20,090 bases of DNA from positions 57,920-78,009 of the forward strand of contig RQSC01000014.1 of NCBI GenBank assembly GCA_013416795.1. The letters are read 5' to 3'. A program made the translations under genes and the position numbers. The DNA is from Prasinococcaceae sp. CCMP 1430. Taxonomy: Eukaryota; Prasinodermophyta; Palmophyllophyceae; Prasinococcales; Prasinococcaceae. The notes under the pieces are model-generated. The model was not told where the DNA came from, ran no database searches, and was given only the letters and a program-made list of their open reading frames with translations. Positions 10,401-16,356 of this stretch are shown piece after piece (position 1 is the stretch's first letter; every line of letters begins with the position of its first letter).

Positions 10401-11140
10401 GCACCGAGCGCATCGACGCCGCCTTCGCATCGGCGGCCACGCGCGTGGCTGCGGGGGGCAAGGGCTGCAATCACAACAGCGCCGTGCGGCAGGCATACGA
10501 CACGCCTCTCCTCCCATGCGGTTACGTTTTGTGCGTGGAACTGCACGGCACGCACGGTGATCCTTACTACGTCGGGATTGATGGCATCGAGCTGCTCGAC
10601 GCCACTGGTGAGCGCATCGACCTATCCGAGGCCACCGCCAGCGCGAGCGTGAGCGTACGCTCGCTTCCGGGCCACGGCGCTGATGCGCGCACCGCCGACA
10701 AGGCCATCGACGGCGTCGTGGGCGATCGCTCTGGCGCGCACTCCTGGCTCGCGCCGACGGTCGCAGACGACCCGCCGCGTTTGTGGGTGGCGTTCGACTC
10801 GCCAGTGACGCTCGCGGGCGTGCGCCTTTGGAACTACTCAAAGACGCCCGCGCGTGGCGCTGAGCAGGTTGATATCTCCCTCGACGGCGCAACTGTCTAC
10901 CAAGGGTACCTGCGCGAGGCGGCGCCGGCGCCTGCTCCACCTCGCTCGCAGGCGGTCGTGCTCACGAACGAGCCCAAGCTCGTTGAGATGCTGCGTGGCG
11001 AGGTGCACACGGTGGAAGATGAGCCCAGCGTCATGCTCTTCGACGAGACAGCACCCAAGGAGGCTACCGGCAAGATCCTCGCCAAGCTTGCAGCTGCGCG
11101 CGGCGGCGCAGCCGTCAGGCCGGGCACCGCGCTGCGCTGA
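4490..11140 (+). CDS. KATNIP (katanin-interacting protein, KIAA0556) homologue with four DUF4457-like domains
   Basis: A 2216-residue, Ala/Ser/Arg-rich protein homologous to KATNIP, a cilium/basal-body microtubule-associated factor in animals. The evidence is four copies of a DUF4457-like beta domain, at residues about 730-880, 1538-1667, 1813-1964 and 2014-2141. Each opens with a STWG or GTHG motif plus VGL/CGL..IE(V/I/L) and contains a WNYN-type motif (residues 828, 1641, 1915, 2114). Copies 2-4 share a D.RT..K..DG loop; copy 1 lacks it and is divergent. The N-terminal part has HREAGFNTMLSGAN (near 160-175). A helical patch is at about 622-680, a charged coiled-coil-like stretch at about 1095-1155, and the linkers are basic with many (R/K)xxSA motifs, plausible for microtubule binding. 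An in-frame stop immediately precedes ATG 4490. Longer than human KATNIP (about 1600). The family is confident; the N-terminus is uncertain because an upstream exon is possible. Confidence 0.85.
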   Translation: MPMRTQASAARTVTDATAAGALAPRGLPRRTRGGVRAVSGAHRRRQWQRDGAGIGGDAAAGEDYPLRELGRELHAADARLAHVYDDEAPLRERAALRGCSRGGGGGGGGSARARNGAVLQGGGYAGQGERSLSAGGAHQSRLQQPTRIGGKKALTAEELAHREAGFNTMLSGANEERVNDHLRRLKQRMVTSAGTRKRAASAPRRRNWDAPRQSVELASDTRKAPRGPPPPVPLVELARRPGQHPVSKPRKRWDETPQTAHPPLAQRPGSVLPSREQVLSRAEAEPEHEIEHGHENGTGPESESSPASHSVGEDSHDDLPMMASAVFNDDLPEAPRANDGGLESDAEEPAIAPERISEEDISLLRASITDLQTVGALPDEPIEEVVEDIGGGLEDAGVAAAPAPLSALDDDIPEEVDEGFVKDDDSNDIDEAFERAGSGDHVQEPRMMSASRVGSGRPTLSGTPARSTRVLSAARKRPASSQPRTKTPQDVSSLRAALARENRAASASRATGRVTRAAPASRESVRSQTATASIKQRGQQQHRGGGESVSHEEKIASVYSPLSAGARGLEKSPETRKEHRMPTAPAPSVAKPRVHIPRLNPKPAASSPPAGAPGALATPRGDALVSALQDRVHKLEPSRQRTLFKLLEKLDRVNEAGMDVSAIFESALQEKDLMVVSKAATQAPPKEHTPAFVGASDAGARVAPAKSLIDERALSSAEASGPQRSAKKIFRIEVASTWGGGRAVGLTAIEVFDAAGKALRTRVFAGGVKAVMVPQLSNGHCRTTAAAHMWLGTLGPPTSAKSGFRKRMEIKVIVDVGESRHATRMRLWNYNRSVADTAKGIKDVRVVDQDDDCRVVFQGTVQKGCGNAQFDYATEFRLDGAPSPSSISVEALVDPPTRAKATPTASIKRAASAGPAGKSARAATHDSPSAKENVKQDVKLAMRKSAKRVGATRAASASAASKSAKSTTSRDAADGHDVKQAMRKSAERVAAVRATSAGGGSQHSRIGLSESVDGNRATRKLYQGAGASPSSPPKQSVTRTSSQSAEETATEAHKATDGKIKRPQSRTTSGESVGSKHAGARVSTGGASGRPTLEMRRSEADAARERAVSARRRAEEAKLRAREEEDRERKARVRKMNADAEKAKRAAATDGVVPSWLGAVPKTHANAATPSPKGKVVTATETSSPKRKPKRAVSAGRRATSAVRGPAPLQPADKPAQSKSRRSMGAVETHAAAGTPALQAAASEGPKKTEEVAVSVGGVEASSEEPASVSVKPLRREADALNASLDSLQYFARTQAGRLSGRGKGQSAADVAAAVASETTPPEVDALTLLVSSPSKEPEELPRPPQVPSSLASEVSTFGVDGDPPPLAHASSARRPELSKWPLPKNDQPDEASAMGATIAEADNAQMEQPQRAASTDATPAEPTISDDEVAEVMREFDDDGPAGAPTNSSKQPSPAKVVPADDVMADSEFEEAIREFDIEEPGAVEEPSDSALAAMAAAAFSASESDPAAAEGASTGGEAVADGNAVVIPSEPRGQTLELVIHSTWGDSHYVGLAGIEIFDASGSLLAFADSKAAVSASPADINELEEYSDDPRTPEKLLDGTNATSDDMHVWLAPHVPGEANRVTITFDAPTTLGCVRVFNYNKNRIHAARGARHVAMLLDGELIFCGELEKASGLALDALDRATCVLFTDSEAALDAIERRDEETTSVLRDQAQGEDMDTLEAAAESLELVENVAPSAPARVGADGRPMTSASRAPPPLSWKSGAEHAAGAAANTGDEAATGAAEVVAVPVDRSNGAAEDNDDVLVGSVLRFELMSTWGDKYYCGLTEIELLDPSGESIEVPSDAVRCVPADLNIIPGYSGDDRTADKLVDGTRVTEDDHHMWLALWQYNGATEHFVEIKLPHPAAVAAARVWNYNKSTADTYRGVKEVRVTLDGQSLGTHCVRKAPGTSAFNFGQTLRFYPSGAELQRTERIDAAFASAATRVAAGGKGCNHNSAVRQAYDTPLLPCGYVLCVELHGTHGDPYYVGIDGIELLDATGERIDLSEATASASVSVRSLPGHGADARTADKAIDGVVGDRSGAHSWLAPTVADDPPRLWVAFDSPVTLAGVRLWNYSKTPARGAEQVDISLDGATVYQGYLREAAPAPAPPRSQAVVLTNEPKLVEMLRGEVHTVEDEPSVMLFDETAPKEATGKILAKLAAARGGAAVRPGTALR
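7287..7492 (+). repeat. Internal 23-residue duplication in the KATNIP linker
   Basis: Two copies of a basic segment, VKLAMRKSAKRVGATRAASA and VKQAMRKSAERVAAVRATSA, are about 40 residues apart (DNA around 7300-7360 and 7420-7480). They look like a short tandem-type duplication in a disordered, positively charged region between the first and second beta domains. Confidence 0.75.
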
Positions 11141-11397
11141 GCCACGCCAAAGCATCGCGCAGTCGCGCCGCGCGGAGACGCGATCGCCCCCATGGTCGCC
11201 GATGCGACCCTGTGACACTAACTATGTGTACATTCACAACAAATGTAAAATTCCTCGTCGTGCCAGACGCGATGGTGCACACACCTTCGGGCGCGTGGCC
11301 ACTCATAGTAGAACGGTTCGTGTTCTTATCAATCGTCACACTGCGGGCAGCACCTCGGCTTGGAGAGCGCCCTGTCGCCCGCGACTCCGCCACCCGC
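11141..11397. other. Convergent 3' region between KATNIP and ClpR
   Basis: A 257-base spacer between two stop codons. It contains TGTAA (11244-11248) for the + strand gene and an inverted repeat TACATT (11229-11234) / AATGTA (11242-11247). No reading frame here resembles a gene. Confidence 0.6.
11244..11248 (+). terminator. Candidate polyadenylation signal TGTAA of KATNIP
   Basis: TGTAA lies 104 bases after the KATNIP stop codon. TGTAA is the usual polyadenylation signal of chlorophyte green algae; the same pentamer follows three other genes here. Confidence 0.45.
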
Positions 11398-12197
11398 TCA
11401 GCCCTCGCGCTGCGAGATGCCCGCACCGGCATCCCACTCCTTGGCACTCTTGACCTTGTCGATGATGGTGTCGTCTTCGATGAGCAGCGAGTCGGCGAGG
11501 CCGTACGCGATGGCTCTCGGCGCAGTCATGTAGTACGGCCTGTACATGTCTGACTCGAGCTTCTCCACCGGCTGCCCCGTGCAGTGGCTCATGAGCTCGA
11601 GCGACGTCTTCTTGTTGGACAGCACCTCCTTCCACTTGATCTCGATCTCGCTCGCCTGCTGCTGCCCGCTGCTGGGGAAGTTGGGCTGCTGCAGCATCGC
11701 CGTCGCGTGCGGCAGCATGAAGCGCTTGCCCTTCTCGCCCGCCGCTAGCAGCATCGCCGCCTGCCCCACCGCCACGCCCACGCCCACCGTGTGGATGGGG
11801 TTCGAGACGTACTGCATCGTGTCATAGATGGCGTACGACTCGGACTCCGCGCTCACCGTCTCGCCGTCCGCGCGCGAGCAGCCGGTGCTGTTGATGTACA
11901 TGTAGATGGGCTTGTTTCGGTCGAGGTACTGGAGGTACAGCAGCTCAGCGATCAGCAGCTCCGTCACCGACGGCACCAGCGGCATCCCCACGTACACGAT
12001 GCGTGCATCGAGCAGCAGCGACGGCAGATCCGGCGGAGGCGACTTCGGCATGTTCTGGCCGTAGCTGTTGCCGCCCGCAGTCTCTGCCTGCCCAGGTGCG
12101 CCTCCCGCCATGCGCACCGCCTCCTTGCCCGCGGACACGATGCTCGCATGCGGATACGGAGGCAGCGCGACGCCACCGTCGCTCTCTGTCCACCCAG
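11398..12197 (-). CDS. ClpR, catalytically inactive Clp protease subunit, plastid (5' exon not found)
   Basis: Non-catalytic subunit of the plastid Clp protease core. The full Clp fold is readable from PPDLPSLLLDARIVY to the C-terminal AIAYGLADSLL. Counting from ATG 12111, the catalytic Ser is replaced by Gly116 (VAVGQAAMLL where ClpP has GQAASMG) and the catalytic His by Gln141 (MLQQP for MIHQP). Asp188 is kept. A roughly 10-residue insertion around STGCSRADGETV is typical of ClpR paralogues of cyanobacteria and plastids. The frame continues upstream without an ATG. A CTGAC at 12262-12258 followed by the first AG at 12199-12198 suggests an acceptor, with this exon beginning at 12197 in phase 1. 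The start and transit peptide would then be in an unlocated upstream exon; otherwise translation starts at 12111 with no targeting signal. It is divergent from the SpoU gene and convergent with KATNIP. Confidence 0.85.
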
Positions 12198-12989
12198 CTG
12201 CAAGTGCGACCGAGCGCGAGGCGTGGGCGCAAGCACGGCCGTAGCGAGCGCGGCGGTGTCAGCGACAATGGATGCGCGGCGGTGATAGGGACTATGGCGA
12301 GCGGCCGCGCGTCCGGCCACTCCGCGCTGCGTGGTGCGCAAGGCCCGGCCCGCAGCGCGGCGCGGCGCGGGGCAGGGCGGCGACGTCGTGCTGCACATCC
12401 GCCCCCCCCCCTTCCTCAGGGGCGCAGAGGCGCGCCGCGCCCGCTGTGGCACCGGGTCCCACGCGGCTGCGAGTGCGCGCGCGCGCCTCCTGTGCGCCCT
12501 GCCTTTCCGGCCTCCGGAGCGCGCGCACCGATTGCCGCGTTTCCCTGCCGGAGCGCACCCCGTTCCGCACCTCCATTGGAACAACGGATGCGGATTTCGC
12601 GGGCGCGTCACCAGGCCGGTCACTCCCGAGCGAGCGGGGTTAGTAGATTATCCGCCGCCCGCCGATGCGAGAAGAAAAAAAGGAAAAAAAAGGCCGTCGC
12701 GGCGCGCGATGGCGGCCTGGGTTAGGGGTGGAATTAAGGTTACAGTAGGGTTCATCCGCGCGCAAGTACTAGTGCGCGAGCGCGAGCGAGGCCTCGAGAG
12801 CGCACGCCGCCGCCGCCGCGCTCTCGCCTCGGCCGCTGTCGCAGGCCGCCATAGGCCGCCAGAGCGCGTGGTCGGCGCGGGGGCGGCGGGCTGTGCGGCT
12901 GCCGTCGGCGGCGCCGCCCTGCGGCGGTTTCGGGCGCCCTCTGTGACCCCGTGCGCGCCTGCGCCGCCGACTCCCTTACCCCCCGGGCG
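12198..12989. promoter_or_regulatory. Divergent region between ClpR and the SpoU-type gene
   Basis: About 790 bases. The left part probably contains a ClpR 5' exon and intron end. On the minus strand a frame from ATG 12398 begins MCSTTSPPCPAPRR, rich in Ser, Arg and Ala like an algal transit peptide, but I could not find a convincing donor in the right phase. The right part (about 12650-12760) holds A-rich runs, GGGTTAGGGG at 12719-12728, GGTTACAGT at 12738-12746 and TAGGGTT at 12746-12752. These are telo-box-like elements of a likely shared promoter. Confidence 0.45.
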
Positions 12990-14156
12990 ATGCGCGCCGA
13001 TCGTACCGCGTGGGGGGCTTCGCTGAGGCTGGGAGGCTGTGCAAGAGGGCGGGGACAGCGAAAAGAGCGGCGCCGCCCGCCCGCGGCGCACGGCGGTTGT
13101 GATGCCTCGCGCGACACACCACCACCCGAGCGCCTCACGCATGTGCGGCGCGCCATCGCTAACGCCACGAGGGCGGCCGCCGTCCGGCCAGCCGAGAACG
13201 CGGAGAGGAGGGCGGCGCTCGTCGAGCAGCAGAAGTGCGTCGCGCTGCAGTCGCTCTCCCTCTCCATGCCACTGTCTCCCTCTCTGTCGCTGACCTTCGC
13301 GGCTCTCATCGACAGGGCCGCCCTCGCCGCCGAGCGGCGTCTTGCGCAAGAGGATGCATCCGATGCCGATGCTGCAGCAGCTGCGCTCGCGCTGCGCGCA
13401 GCGCTCGGAGGCACGCCGCGTGCGTGTGGCGATGTAGCGGTGGTGCTCACGATGCCCAAGTCGGCGAGCAACGTCGGCGCCATCGCCCGCAGTGTGCAAG
13501 CGTTTGAGGCGGGCGAGCTTCGGCTAGTGGCTCCTCGTTGCAGCCATAAATCTCGGCGAGCGAGACAGGTGCGCGGCATGACGTTCACGCCGTGAGGCGG
13601 CAGCTGGCATTCGTGTGCTCGCGTCCGCATCGAGCTGACTTCGCCTCCCCCCACACCTGCCTCGCCTCCGTCGGCCCTCTAGTCCGCCAACGGGTGCGAC
13701 CACGCGCTGGACACCGCACGAGTTTACGACACTCTGGCCGAGGCGCTGCGCGGCTGCGACGCGTCCATCGCATTTGCGCGTTGGGGGGGCGACAGCGTGG
13801 CCGAAGCTGGCGACCGCGACGATGGGGCGACCGAACAGCGCGCAGTCGACGGACCCGCGCCCAAGGTCCCTCCTCAATTCCGCACCATCGCGGCCGCCGC
13901 TGCGTCGGCTCGGGCGGACGATGCGCTTGCGCGCTTTGCTGTGCCTGCACAGGGCTTTGACAGCGGCCGGCCCCGTGCGCAGCTCGCGCTCGTGTTCGGC
14001 AGGGAGGATTGCGGGCTGTACGCCGAAGAGGTTGCTGCGTGCGACGCGGTGGTGAGCGTGCCCATGGGGCGATTGGCGGAGTCGCTCAGCCTCCCGATGT
14101 GTGCGACGCTCGCGCTCGGAGCGCTGTACGAGCTGCGTACTCGCGACCATCCTTGA
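12990..14156 (+). CDS. SpoU/TrmH-superfamily RNA 2'-O-methyltransferase, TrmJ-like (three exons)
   Basis: Predicted SAM-dependent 2'-O-ribose methyltransferase of the SPOUT (SpoU) class acting on tRNA or rRNA. Motif 1 is SASNVGAIARSVQAF with LRLVAP in the second exon; motif 2 is LALVFGREDCGLYAEEV; motif 3 is SLSLPMCATLALGALYEL. Together they form the SAM-binding knot, and the order and spacing resemble TrmJ (position-32 methylation). Inferred exons are 12990-13234, 13316-13568 and 13683-14156, giving 323 residues. Splicing at 13568/13683 joins RRARQ to SANGCDHALDTARVYDTLAEAL, restoring a continuous family-like segment. An Ala/Asp-rich insertion of about 60 residues sits between motifs 1 and 2. 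The N-terminus from ATG 12990 is basic and may be an organelle-targeting peptide. Substrate is not determinable; an rRNA target is an alternative. Confidence 0.8.
13235..13315 (+). other. Probable in-frame intron 1 of the SpoU-type gene (81 bases)
   Basis: Donor GAA|GTGCGT at 13235, CTGAC at 13290-13294, pyrimidine-rich stretch, and the first following AG (GACAG) ends at 13315. The length is a multiple of three with no stop, so the unspliced frame stays open. Translated, it gives a Ser/Leu-rich insert that is foreign to the charged flanks (EQQK | AALAAERR). Confidence 0.55.
13569..13682 (+). other. Intron 2 of the SpoU-type gene (114 bases)
   Basis: Donor CAG|GTGCGC at 13569, CTGAC at 13635-13639, a long pyrimidine tract, and the acceptor CTCTAG ending at 13682 is the first AG. 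Phase 0 on both sides. It is required to join methyltransferase motif 1 to the downstream exon; the unspliced frame stops at 13595. Confidence 0.85.
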
Positions 14157-14173
14157 ACTGTTTTGTATCAAAT

Positions 14174-14178
14174 TGTAA
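14174..14178 (+). terminator. Candidate polyadenylation signal TGTAA of the SpoU-type gene
   Basis: TGTAA begins 18 bases after the stop codon at 14156, in a locally AT-rich patch. Confidence 0.5.
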
Positions 14179-14340
14179 CAACGCCTTGCAAATACTCGCC
14201 GCGTCTCCGTCTCTGCTGCCCCCGACAGTGCTCCTGGCTCTGACCCCAGGGCCCCACCGCTGCGCGCCCGGCTGCACGGCTCGCTCTAGGTCGGGCGCAT
14301 CGACAAGTGTGTACGAAATGTTTGTTATCCCCAAGCAGCG

Positions 14341-14345
14341 TTACA
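14341..14345 (-). terminator. Candidate polyadenylation signal TGTAA of RPS23
   Basis: TTACA on the + strand reads TGTAA on the coding strand, 46 bases beyond the RPS23 stop codon at 14391. Confidence 0.5.
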
Positions 14346-14390
14346 TGCACGCGGCGTCTCGCGCGCGCAGGTGTGACGGAGGCCTCGCGC

Positions 14391-14911
14391 TTACGAGCGG
14401 GGCTTCTCCTTCTTCTCGCGGAAGAGGGCGATGAGGGACACGCCCGACACCTTCACGACCTTGAAGCGCACACCGGGAATATCGCCGACGGCGTGGCCCC
14501 TGCGGCCGAAGCCGGCGATGAGCACCTCGTCGTTCTCGTCGATGAAGTTGAGCATGCCATCGTTCGGCACGAAGGCGGCAATCTTCTTGCCGTTCTTGAT
14601 CAGCTGCACACGCGCGCACTTGCGGATAGCCGAGTTCGGCTGCTTGGCCTCGATGCCAATCTTCTCGAGCACGATGCCCTTGGCGTGCGAGCAGCCGGCG
14701 AACGGCTTGGCGTACTCCTTGCCCTGGTGCGCCTTGCGGAAGTCCTTGTCCGCCCACCGCTGCTCCTTGCGGTGGAGGCGCATCTTGCGACCGGCGCCGA
14801 GACCGCGAGTCTTGCTGCAGAGGCGCGTGGGAGCGGAGACGGTGAGAGGGAGGAGGATGCCGCGCGGCTCAGTCAGAGGGAGATTCATTCGACCTCGACA
14901 CACACCTCCAT
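14391..14911 (-). CDS. RPS23: 40S ribosomal protein S23 (uS12), with a minimal first exon
   Basis: Cytosolic small-subunit ribosomal protein uS12, which lies at the decoding centre. The main exon (14814-14391) encodes [20 protein letters not shown] through the C-terminal KEKKEKPRS. It includes [20 protein letters not shown] with the loop proline that is hydroxylated in other eukaryotes. Joined to a 5-base first exon (ATGGG) it would make 142 residues, the plant length. The acceptor CTGCAG|C at 14815 follows CTGAC (14876-14872) and requires a phase-2 donor. The only nearby ATG that fits is 14911, reading ATGGAG|GTGTGT. That is one base different from the expected ATGGG|GTGTGT, so the 5' junction is unresolved. 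Frames running upstream to 15389 are read-through of the intron and leader. Protein identity is certain. Confidence 0.93.
14815..14905 (-). other. Candidate intron 1 of RPS23
   Basis: On the minus strand: GTGTGTGTC from 14905, CTGAC at 14876-14872, a pyrimidine-rich stretch, and CTGCAG ending at 14815. An alternative acceptor CAAG ends at 14811. The donor position conflicts by one base with the reading phase of the main exon. Confidence 0.5.
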
Positions 14912-15595
14912 CGCAGAGCGCAGTCGCCAGGCGTGCGCGCTCACGCCTGGGTGGAAAGATCGCGACAAGAAAAGGGCACAGAACCTGCGCGCGCGCGCGC
15001 CACGACGAACGCAAGGCGAGAGAACGCGGGTGCGCGTGGCATTGACGCGGCACCGCTCCCCCCGACGCTGCGCCCACGCTGCGCATTTTTTCCTTGGAAG
15101 AAAGCTCCCCCGCGCGTGAGTGCGTGCGTGCGAGCGCACGCGAACGGGCGGACGGCAACGCGGTCGGGGTCGCCCCACACACACGGTGCAGACGCGGGTG
15201 TGCACGATCCCTTCCATCCGCCAAGCGCCCGTCGCGATCGCGCGTGCTGCGCCGCTGCCGCCGCTGCCGTCGCCACGGCGGCTGCCGCCGCGCAGGGTCG
15301 CGCCCCGAAAAAAAAAACGCATGGCCGCACAGAGGGCGCACGCGAGCTCGCGAGGGGCGGCGACGGCGAAGGCGCGCAGCGTGCGACAAGCACGCGCGCG
15401 GCGTCGCCTAGGAAACAGAGGCGGTCGCAAGCGCTACCGCCTCGTCCTCTCCGCGCCCATCCTCGCAGCGCGCGCGCCGCGCCGGCCGCTCACCCCACCC
15501 CCCCCACCGCCGCGCGCACGCGCCCTCGCGCGCGCGCCCACGCGCGGCGGCTGGCGCCCAAAACCCGAACCTCACCGAGTCCCGAAAACGGCGTA

Positions 15596-15606
15596 TTTAG
15601 GGTTTT
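15596..15606 (-). promoter_or_regulatory. Telo-box upstream of RPS23
   Basis: TTTAGGGTTTT on the + strand reads AAAACCCTAAA on the RPS23 strand, an exact plant telo-box. In plants this element is common in promoters of ribosomal-protein and translation genes. It lies about 690 bases upstream of the RPS23 start. Confidence 0.5.
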
Positions 15607-15633
15607 CTTCCTCGCCACCTTCAGCGCCTCTGA

Positions 15634-15658
15634 GAATGAATTTTAAAATACCTCATTC
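15634..15658. promoter_or_regulatory. Inverted repeat GAATGA...TCATTC around ATTTTAAAAT
   Basis: GAATGA (15634-15639) and TCATTC (15653-15658) flank the perfect palindrome ATTTTAAAAT (15640-15649). In a GC-rich genome this may be a TATA-like element or a dimeric factor site. Confidence 0.3.
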
Positions 15659-15705
15659 ACTCGCAAGACGCAAACCCTCCTTTCGCACCCCCGCCGACCC
15701 ACGCA

Positions 15706-15744
15706 TTCGATGGATTTTGATGAGCTTCGATGGGTTTTGATGGG
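15706..15744 (+). repeat. Two-copy 20-base tandem repeat (TTCGATGG.TTTTGATG)
   Basis: TTCGATGGATTTTGATGAG at 15706-15724 and TTCGATGGGTTTTGATGGG at 15726-15744: 19 bases with two mismatches at a 20-base period. The TTTTGATGG core also occurs in the other AT-rich promoter island (4199-4208). Confidence 0.75.
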
Positions 15745-16097
15745 GGCCGGGCGGGCGCGGCGCGGCGGCGGCGCTTCGCGGAGGGCGCAATCGAAATCGC
15801 GCGGGCGCCGTCGTTTGCCGCGGGCACTGCGCAGGGCCTCGCGGGCGGGAGCCCGCCGATCCGCGCAGTTGAAATGGCGGCGGGTGAGAGAGTGGGGGCA
15901 ACGCGTGACGAGCTCGGCCGCAGCCGCTGCTCGCCCCATCGCCCATCGCGCGCGCGCGGGCGGGTGCGAAGGAGGCGCCGTGGTGACGCTCCCCCGACGA
16001 GCGAGCGCTCCTTTCCAGTGCATCTATGCATGGGATCGAGAGAGGGTTACAGTCGAATGCTAATGTGATATTCATTCTGGCGAATTGGGAGCACCAA

Positions 16098-16116
16098 TAG
16101 GGTTTTCCAAAACCTA
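16098..16116. promoter_or_regulatory. Inverted telo-box pair upstream of the CPP1-like gene
   Basis: TAGGGTTTTCCAAAACCTA is a near-perfect inverted repeat (one extra G in the left arm) made of two head-to-head telo-box half elements, about 240 bases upstream of the CPP1-like ATG. Confidence 0.4.
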
Positions 16117-16184
16117 AACACGCGCCTCCTCCTTTTTTTTTTTTTTTCCCTCCCCGTGTGTGCGTGTGTGTGTGGGGGGGGGGG

Positions 16185-16196
16185 TGCGCATGCGCA
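16185..16196. promoter_or_regulatory. 12-base perfect palindrome TGCGCATGCGCA
   Basis: Perfect palindrome just after a GT repeat and G11 run, 161 bases upstream of the CPP1-like ATG. It matches the animal NRF1-type consensus. Alternating purine-pyrimidine sequence is common in GC-rich DNA, so the function is uncertain. Confidence 0.25.
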
Positions 16197-16356
16197 GTGA
16201 TGATCAGCTGCTGGCGAGAAGCTGACCGGATTTTGTTGTCATCCGCTCGCGCGCGCGCAAGCGCAAGCGCGCGGGCTGGCCACACCGCGGGCGCGGCGCG
16301 GCGAGGCCTCTCCCTCCCCTCCCCTCGCCCGGCCAGACGCTCCGCCTGCGGAGGCC

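Larger units (their letters stand above)
14157..14390. other. Convergent 3' region between the SpoU-type gene and RPS23
   Basis: A 234-base spacer between stop codons. It has one TGTAA for each strand: 14174-14178 (+) for the methyltransferase and 14345-14341 (-) for RPS23. No gene is seen between them. Confidence 0.6.
14912..16356. promoter_or_regulatory. Divergent region between RPS23 and the CPP1-like gene
   Basis: About 1.4 kb without a supported gene. The part to about 15590 is very GC-rich, with CG dinucleotide runs and an A9-type tract near 15309. From about 15590 to 15745 there is an AT-rich patch with a telo-box, a palindromic ATTTTAAAAT and a 20-base tandem repeat. A second AT-rich patch at about 16020-16150 has GGTTACAGT, an inverted telo-box pair and a T15 run, then GT repeats, a G11 run and TGCGCATGCGCA. 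The two patches may be the core promoters of RPS23 and of the CPP1-like gene respectively. Confidence 0.5.

Noticed and set aside
12111-12138. GTG at 12138 as the start of ClpR
   Set aside because: Nuclear genes start at ATG; the frame continues upstream and the evidence favours an upstream exon or ATG 12111.
14391-15389. RPS23 with a 190-residue N-terminal extension
   Set aside because: The extension is Arg/Ala-rich read-through of intron and leader; uS12 is strictly conserved at about 142-143 residues.
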